A DNA stretch of 64,000 bases, from the NCBI GenBank assembly GCA_027596075.1, contig JADGJC010000058.1, positions 99,712-163,711 of the forward strand, written 5' to 3'. The translations under genes were made by a program, and so were the position numbers. This stretch comes from Rhizophlyctis rosea (taxonomy: Eukaryota > Chytridiomycota > Chytridiomycetes > Rhizophlyctidales > Rhizophlyctidaceae). Below are positions 56,280 through 64,000 of this stretch, in pieces; the first letter of the stretch is position 1; every line of letters begins with the position of its first letter. Below the pieces are notes generated by a model. That model was not told the DNA's origin, searched no databases, and saw nothing but the letters and a program-made list of their open reading frames with translations.

Positions 56280-57750
56280 GATTCAATGTCGAGTGTGTAA
56301 GAGTCTAGGAGAACCTTCACAAAAATGTCGATCGAGCGATCGAAGTAAACAAACGAGTCACTTGTTTACAGCTTTGGTGATAAACACACGCGAGATCGCT
56401 GAAGAGGGCGTGAAGCTACAACCAGCACTGACGGAACGCTCAGACGGGCAATAGGACACTGGTATGGCAATTCAAACCGGATTTCAGAGAGTCCTGCAGA
56501 TACACAAGAACAATGGATGGCGGTGGGGGACTTCACGAAAGGGGTATGGTTAAGGTGACAAGTGTGATAGTATGTCAGGCCAATATGATAGGAGGAGTTA
56601 GCACCGTTTCAGTTCCGCACGGAAGGGGAAAAGAAACTTGGAAGGGACCCTGCTCGTTGATGATGAGAGAATCAAGAGGAAAAGAACGGGGGATGCAGGT
56701 GCTTGCGGTGGGTTTTGTAGGTCTGCTGCTGCGACCCTCGGGCTGGGCAGACTGGGCAGGGGTTTCACCCGGTCTGGATTGGGTGGTGTGATGACACTGA
56801 TCAGTGATGAGCAAGAACATGACAACCCGCCACACTTGGGCCAGATCTCCTGTCAAAATGCTCAATGCTGGCAACCCTGGCCTGCGATCTCTGAAGTGGT
56901 TGGCTTGGCTCCCGTGCACTTGCTGGTGTTCCATTAAAGTCTCCGTCTGCCTGCACACCTCGGCCACACTTGCAGGATCGTCCACCTGGACTCCCGGATC
57001 CTGTTGTTACAACATCCAGTGACTCCTCCTCGCAGATTCATGGCTGTGCCGACTCAACATTTTGTGGAAGATGACACATCAAGCACAACAACTTTCCCGA
57101 ACTTGCCTGTTGCGGGTAAAGTATAGTGGGACAAGACACAAACTTCGGACGGCGCGGTGGTTGTTGGTGGGACAAGCCTTTGAAACGCGACCGGTGATTT
57201 CAGGGTCCGGTGCTGCAGCACAGCTGTACCCTTCTTTTCTCCTCAAATTGTAAAAGAACACCGTGGAGTGCTATTGATCAAACTTGAGACAATAGTTCAT
57301 CAGGCCAGATGAGGATGCTTACTATGCCAACGCAATAAAAGTGCGCTGTACTTGTGTGGGAATCAATGGGTTACCGCCGATCTTTCACGGCGGATATTCT
57401 CATACATCTAACTCTGTCCTTTGTCTATTCAAATGGATTTGCTCTTACCTTCTCATGAGAAAACATTAGGGCTGTAGGATGAGACAGACGATGGACTGCA
57501 TGAACTTTAATAGTTGGTACCACCTTGGACTGTTTCATCACGAAGCATCTGGTGGCACAGCCGTGCAGCCGACGTGTCCTGCTCTGACTGGCTGTTGTGT
57601 GAAACTTATGGACCCCAGTAACCAGGTTTGACCGTTTCCAAAATACGCGGAACTCTGTCGAATTGCAGTTCCCTTTCTCAATAAGTATGAAAGGGTACAT
57701 GAAAAGTTTTGCCCTTTCGCTTCGTAAACTCCTCAAACAATCATATTGCT
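56280..57750. other. Intergenic, no gene seen
   Basis: Divergent spacer between the RRM gene and a small + strand gene. Frames on both strands are short and none carries a known motif. Confidence 0.45.
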
Positions 57751-58216
57751 ATGGCAATCATGGCCATTGATAGCGATGAGAGCGCAAGTCCACTTTCGAC
57801 AGCTCCCACTGAGCAGGCCACCATGCAAGACCGTGGACGGCATAGAGTAAGCCCATATCTACCCATGATCTGTTATCATCAATCACTTAGACTCTTCGTT
57901 AATTGTCCCTCATCTTCAGGACAAAATCATCCGACTACTTACTGACGATCCCGCCAATTCTCCTGTAACCCTTGCCCACATCAACGCAGCACTCTCATAC
58001 GACAACGACTATCTCAATTCCTTGCACAAAAATCCAGCGAATTGGCAGTATTGTTCCATCTATGCTTGCAAAGACGATCCGAGAGGGTGGGTGCCAAAGT
58101 GGTGGGCATGGATGGGATGGACGTACAACTTTGCAACCGGCAGGAGTGATAGGGCAAAGGAGTTTTGGATGGGCCATGAGGTGCTGGAAGAGGCAAAGAG
58201 AAGACTTGTAAGGTAG
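57751..58216 (+). CDS. Small hypothetical protein
   Basis: Exons 57751..57846 and 57920..58216 give 130 residues. The N-terminus is Ser/Asp/Thr-rich (MAIMAIDSDESASPLST). Exon 2 is well folded in appearance: IIRLLTDDPANSPVTLAHIN, YLNSLHKNPANWQYCSIY, then a Trp-rich segment (WVPKWWAWMGWTYNF) and a basic helix (EFWMGHEVLEEAKRRLVR). The intron is GTAAGC...CTTCAG. The Trp cluster is unusual but I do not recognise a family. The frame and splice sites make it likely to be real. Confidence 0.5.
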
Positions 58217-58773
58217 CGGCGCTCTGGTGCATGTTGGGAGGGTCGGGGACCAACATCACTTCCTTCTGATGATTGTTAGTGGTACATACTGTATATAGTC
58301 AAAGCGTCACTTCGTAATCTTCACAGCATACAATAATGGGAACTAAAATCACTCTTCAATCGGTGCAGAGTCTGGTGATTCCTGGGATGGGTCGAACAGG
58401 CCGCAGGATGTCCTTCATAACATTCATATGCACTGCCATCAAGTCACATCAACGACCCCTCAAACACCCAACAAGAATGGTCACACAAAACAAACATCAT
58501 ATTTGAAAACCATTCTGATCGGGTACATTTCACAGAAATAGGACAATAGAGGGGTAATAAAAAACAAAGAAAGAACTGAAAAAGCACAGAAATAAACAAA
58601 AACCTCATCTATAGCCCATAAAACTAAAACAGCTGCACTAAGAAAAAGAGACTACCACTAACCCACTCGCTCATACTCTAGAAAATTTACAACTCCTGAT
58701 CCGTTGTCAAGCACAACGACCACTAGGTTCTCTATCACACCTACGGAAAACCTATCTCCACCTCCCACCGACT
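58217..58773. other. Convergent 3' flank
   Basis: AT-rich region with many A runs (58540-58640), lying between two converging genes. It is probably shared 3' untranslated sequence. Confidence 0.5.
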
Positions 58774-61700
58774 TCAATCACTATCTACTACACTAAAATG
58801 CTTTCCCCCTAACGTACCCTGACTATACCGATTTGTCCCACTACTATACCGACTGGCAACTTCATACTCCCTATCACTCTCCCCATCAACAATCACCTCA
58901 TCGTCACTCTCCACCGTCCCCGCCGCCTCGCTATGCCGCTTTCCTTTGCTGCCATGATACGAGTTGGACCCATTGACAGCCATGTCTTCCACCTCCGAAG
59001 ATATGGAGTCGTTATCGTCTTCGACGCCGCCGCGGACAGAGTCTTCGTACGCTAGAACGGATTCAGGAGCAGATTCCATATAGGATGTGGAGTTCCGCGT
59101 GGAGATTATGGGCGCTCCATCTTCGTCCATTGAATCGCTGACATTTCCATTAGACGCTCCCGCTGCCGCCGCTGACCCTCTACCACCACCGACATACGCA
59201 ACAGGAACAGCTCCCTCCGAATCACTCTCTCCATCATCATTTCTCCCTGGAGCACCCAACTGCTGCATGGCTCCTGTCCCATTGAACCCGGGGATTCCGC
59301 TCCCATCAAACTCCATCCCCATCCTAAACCCCCTCCCGGCCTCCGCCCTGGCCCGCCGCTTCGCACTATTGGCCTGTCGTCGCTTCGGAACAGGCAACTC
59401 CTCGTCCACATCCGCTTCCTCCCCAGCACCAGGACTATTCTCCGCTTTCCGACCCTGATTCTCCCCCTCCAATCCCGCCTCCCCCATAGCTACATCCCCG
59501 CCCTTGGCGTGATCTGTACTGCCCCTCGAAGCGCTGGCCGCCCGCGATCGACGTTTTGATGCGCTATGCGGCCCTCTCGGTGGATGCGGCGCGTGGGGCG
59601 TTAGTACAGGAGTGGCGGGAGATTCCGTCCCACCTCCCGCACCCGCCCCCGTGCCACCATTCACCTCTCTCATATCTACATCCTCGCCCCTCTCCACTCG
59701 ACTAGTCCTCCCAGGCGTCGGCGGAGCAACACTACTGACCGGCACACCGATTCCCATGAACACACTCTCGTACTCCGCCATCATGAGCGTGAACACTCCT
59801 GCGGGTACCTGTAATGTCGGAGAGAACACGATCCCCATGTTCTTTACCGTCATTCGGTTTTTGTCACTGTTCTGTACGACGCGGATGAGGTGGGCTATTA
59901 GAGAGCGCATGAGGGTGTAGTTGGGGAGGGGAAGGAGTGCAACTAGTCGGGTGAGTTCCGCTATCCGGTCGTTTCGGTCGTTTAGGTCTACACGAATGGT
60001 AAGATGCCAGATGGTCAGAAGATCGTAACATTATAAATCCAAAGACCCGATCGGAGATATCTCATACCGGTAATCCTCAAAAAGTCATCTCGGAGCTCCT
60101 TCGTTAGAATTGGACTGGGTAGCTCTCGTAAATACATCTTCAACAACCCGGCAATCGCATGGACGTCATAATACATTCCACTTCCCAACAAGTCCACATC
60201 GCCCTCTATAATCGAAAAGTAAAAAAAAATACGACGATCAGCGATCAAGCCCATCCAGTGTCAACAAACTCAAACCAGTGCCCGCAACTCGGAAAGAAAT
60301 CGCCACAAAGAAAGGACACCTACCATTATTGAACCTCTCTCTCAACGCCTGGATAGTAGTCGTACTCCCTGACAACCGATATATCCCCTCCTCATCCGCC
60401 GCCTTCTTCGCATCCAAATACTCAATACACCTATACACAACCGCCGGCAACTCGTACCCTTCCTTGACTCGACTGACCGCCACAGCCACATCTAACGGCA
60501 CTCCAAACACCTTCCTCACATTCCCACCCGCACCCGCCGCTCCACCTTCCTTCCCACCTTCCCCACCCCCACCACCAGGAGCAGCTCCAGCCTTCCGCTT
60601 AGCCCAACTGAACGCAGCCGTAACACGCTTGGCTTTGCGGTTTGTGGCAACGTCTTTGGAGGAGAGAGAAGACATTGCGGCATCGGCGGTTTTGATTCTT
60701 TCTTCGTTGTCGGCTACGAGGGGTGGTGGGAGGGGTTGTTGCATGACGCGTTCGTTGTCGTCTACGTAGTTCTTTATCACGCGTTGTGGGGAGGGGGATG
60801 TAGGTGGTACCATGCCAGACGATTGACCCATCATCATCGGGTAGGGGGGTTGTTGGGAAGTGAGAGCTGCGCCGCCGGCTCCGGTGGCGGGGAACGTTTG
60901 TGAGGGGTTCGGGGATATTCCGCCAGGGTAAGTTGGTGGTTGCATATACGGTTGCATCCCATTCCCGTAACCAGTCGCGGGCGGTGGGGAAGGAGACGCG
61001 GCGGTGGGAGTTGGGTATATCATACCCCTTTCCAGAGTGCCCTCCGTCGAAAGCGTCGTATCCGCCTTGCCACCCTCCTCCTCAGCCTCATCCTCATCTT
61101 CCTCCTCATCATCCCTCTCCATGACCGCCGTTTCCCCGCTTTCCTTGCCCCTCATTAACCCTCTAAACATTCCACCTGCGCCCTTCTCCCGTCCCCAACT
61201 CCCTCCTTCCTCCCCACCACTCGTCATCCCCCCTAAACTCGCTAAGCTCGCATCGCTAGCGCCCACCACCGTGGCCGTAACACTCAAGTTACTCGTGATG
61301 ACCCTCTGCGCACCTCCACCTCCCGGCCGCAGACGTTGGATCACTGCTCCACAACACTTGACCCAGTCGTCTCGCTCTTCATCGGTTTCAGCGCAGAGGA
61401 TGTGCCGGCCGATGACTTTGGATTCCGAGAATTGGTCGGGTGAAGGCGCGGCACGGAAAGCTTCTTTATCAAATTCTGTTAGGATGAATGCGTGGCGGTA
61501 CTCATTATCAATTTGCTGCGCCGTTGATGTCGACTGACGTGACACAAAGACGTATTTGAGTTTTATGGACCGAAGTAGAGCTTTGTCCTTTTGCTGTTAC
61601 GTCATACACAAAACGTCAATTCCCAGAACCTCATAATGAACTGGCGAATCTCATTGGCCAACCCCACTTACCGACTCATAATACTCCAAAACCCCTCTGT

Positions 61701-63774
61701 CATGCAAAACGAACCACCGCGTCTTCCACCCGCCAAAGTTTTTCCCCTTTTTGAACAGGTATCCCTCCTTCACGATCGATGGTGGCTGCAAAAAACGTAT
61801 GCGCGTGTTGATGAGAACCCGCGAGCGTTCAGTGCATACGAAAGGAGCAACAAACCTTAACATTCTCCCCCTTCCCACTCTCCACCAAATCCGTCGACAA
61901 AAACTCCTGCAGATCCGCGCTATCCCGACAAACGGATTTTACATTCTGGAGGTACAGCTCCAATGCGACCTAAAGAAGTGGGAGGCGATGAATCAATCAA
62001 ATAGATGAAAGTCAACAGAGCGGCTCAAAGACGTCCATTGGATGGTGTTAAAATATTTGATTGAATCTTGATTTTTCCACTTTACCTTCCGCTGATCACT
62101 CTTCGATGGGGCATGCGTATTGAATAGTGCTTTATCCGGCAGTTTTCCGATTTTGGATATTGTCGTTTTAGGTTGGTTCGCTTTGAGCTGATGTTTAAGA
62201 AGGAGGAGGGAAGACAGTCAGCGTTAAAGGCTCCGTTAGCCCATTCGTCAAAAGCCGAAAGCCGTAACAAAAACCGGTAATATCCTGCCAAAAACAAACC
62301 TTGGCATCCAATCCCAGAAAGTCAGCATAAGTCTTCTCAATCCTCCACAACTCCCCCGCCCCACCCCGCTCAGCGTCCTTCACACTAATTACGAACTTCA
62401 ACACTTCTTTCCCCTTCTCGCTAATCCCGAAATTTGTCCCCACCACCTGCACCTCCAATCTATGCAATTTCAATGCTCCTTGCTGAAGCGCCAGTAAGGA
62501 AGCCTGCACCGCCGGGTTCAGAGTCGTGGTAGGAGAAGAGTCATGCGAGGATACTGATGTGGTGTCGGCTGTTATGGTGACGGCCGGAATGTGGGAAGGA
62601 TGAGAAGGGTGGAGGGTGTTGCCCGGCGTGGTGGGTAAGGATTGCTGGTTTTGGAGGGCTTTGACTAGAAGCGGGGACGCGCGATTTTGTGATTGTTGAC
62701 TTTGAAGAGAGGAAGGCACGGAAGGGAAAGGAATTTCGTCTTCTTCTTCGTCGAGGTCTCGTTCTTCTCTTCCATCCCAGTCGCCGTTCAAATCGGCAGC
62801 GGCGGTAGCAAGGACGGGTGTGGAGCCCGGTAACGAGTCCAAGTTTGTTCGACTTGCGTCAACACTGGTTTCACGAAGACGGGCTGCGACTTGTTCCGAG
62901 AAGTTTTGTTGATTGGCGAGATTTGAGGGGACGGAGCCGGAGCGGGGAAGGGTGTTGCTGGCGCTGGCGTCATTTTCGTTGACATCCTGGAGGCGGGCAT
63001 GACCCGTCCAGGGACGTTCAAGGCGAGCGCGTCGGGCTTCAGCGGAGCTCACACGTTTGCCGGCTGATCGTGGAGCAGCAGCGTGACGGTCATTAGTAGG
63101 TTCTTCCGTTTCGCCGTATGATCGTTCTGAGCGTTGTCGGCGCTGAGAACCACTAGTAGAGCGGTTACGCCGAGGTGTTTCATCCGACCCGGTGCTAGGT
63201 TCCCTCTCTAACGAGTTTTCGCTATTGGCAAGTTCGTATACTCCAACATTCGATCCGACCGACGCTGATGATCCCATAGCTCCATCTGTTCCTTGCGGTC
63301 CACCACCCAGTGAAGACGCAGATGTCTTTGGTGAAAGTCCAGAGGCGGGAACGGCTCCTGGAACCGGTGGGAGGATAACAGGTTGTTGACCTGACGCGGA
63401 CGTGCTGCGTTGCCGCCCGTGGGTCCGTCTAGATGCCGCCTGCGACACGGCCGCCATAGTGGCTTGCTCGGTCAAAGCTGTGGAACTCTTCCGGGACGGC
63501 GGCTGGACAGCGATGGCCGGCAAAACAACGTCCCTCTCTCCAAATGATGTCCTCCGAGCCAACCGCCCACCACCGGGCGCCTCCCTGTTTTCCGACATTG
63601 TCCGCTGCCGCCGGTCTTGATCCGCCTGATTTGCAGACCCTAACCGCTCCGACGCTGACCGTTCCCTCATAACAACCTTTCCGGCGGGTGTCATGACATG
63701 GGCTGAAGGTGATCCGGCGGGTGTGGGTAGTGATGTGTCTGATCCCAATGGGCTCTCTCCATGTGCTTGGTGGC
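58774..63774 (-). CDS. PX-PH-RhoGAP protein, Bem3-type (5' end uncertain)
   Basis: Seven exons read cleanly: 63774..62300, 62187..62086, 61969..61856, 61785..61672, 61593..60324, 60205..60068, 59987..58774, about 1475 residues so far. After a 400-residue disordered Ser/Arg/Gln region comes a PX domain (LHRLEVQVVGTNF, WRIEKTYADFLGLDAK), a PH domain (EGYLFKKGKNFGGWKTRWF, HAFILTEFDKEAF, ERDDWVKCCG) and a RhoGAP domain (VFGVPLDVAV, EEGIYRLSGS with the Arg finger, ELPSPILTKELRDDF, NRMTVKNMGIVFSPTL). The tail is Gly/Pro/acid-rich. PX-PH-RhoGAP is the layout of yeast Bem3, a Cdc42 GAP in polarity. The first exon beyond 63775 could not be fixed. Confidence 0.88.
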
Positions 63775-64000
63775 CTGCAAATAAACCATCTTATGAGTAT
63801 GTGATTCTCGACACGAATCATCCAGCTCACACGATTTCAACGCAAAGCTTCAGCTCAACTCCCACACCCAATACTATATCAATTCCCACCCAGCTCCACT
63901 CCCACAACCAAAACCAGTTGATTCCCACGCAAAGCTCCACTCCCACCTCCGCATCCATCGATATCAGTTCCCGACTGCCCACCAGCCTGCCCACTCCTTC

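Noticed and set aside
1..64000. CRISPR array, rRNA, prophage
   Set aside because: None is present; the gene structure is eukaryotic.

Overview
The window is nuclear DNA of a filamentous or zoosporic fungus. Most genes are split by short GT-AG introns (about 50-120 nt). One gene encodes a GH5 endoglucanase with a fungal CBM1 cellulose-binding tail, and there are Stc1, CYP51, Sm-B and Bem3-type RhoGAP genes. An early-diverging lineage, most likely Chytridiomycota, fits the cellulase, the Kelch-TM-SH3 receptor and the Harbinger/DUF6818 remnant. That placement is inference. Exon junctions below were worked out by hand from splice sites, reading frame and family resemblance, so allow a base or two.

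Region 1 (1-9.2 kb) holds a membrane protein (1111-2013, minus), a Gly/Glu-rich hypothetical (3111-4151, minus) and several kb of decayed or non-coding DNA.

Region 2 (7.9-20.4 kb) is an expanded locus of small secreted cysteine-rich proteins. There are five related copies on the + strand. Copies 2 (9268-10048) and 4 (18169-18810) look usable. Copies 1, 3 and 5 are broken. Between them lie a Kelch-TM-SH3 receptor gene (minus), a relic of that gene's last exon beside copy 1, a PIF/Harbinger remnant (13.5-15.4 kb) and a microsatellite.

Region 3 (20.4-27.5 kb) holds three redox enzymes in a row: a TetX-like FAD monooxygenase, an MDR-type quinone/enoyl reductase and a CYP51-like P450. All three are interrupted by single-base frame breaks.

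Region 4 (29.5-47 kb) holds a GH5-CBM1 endoglucanase, a broken hypothetical gene, an Stc1-domain protein, an alpha-crystallin small heat-shock protein and a secreted Ser/Thr-rich protein. Next comes a head-to-head pair: a protein with two helical-bundle domains (MLKL/HeLo-like) and a WD40 propeller, and a Sel1-repeat protein. An F-box protein follows.

Region 5 (47-64 kb) holds Sm-B, a degenerate secreted Hsp70-like gene, tRNA-Phe(GAA), a long GW/WG-rich RRM protein, a small hypothetical and a PX-PH-RhoGAP (Bem3-type) gene running off the right edge.

Two themes recur. Many genes carry one-base deletions inside short homopolymers, which points to assembly errors, recent decay or both. Candidate defence or RNAi-type proteins (tandem helical bundle plus WD40, Sel1, Stc1, GW-rich RRM) are unusually frequent for 64 kb.
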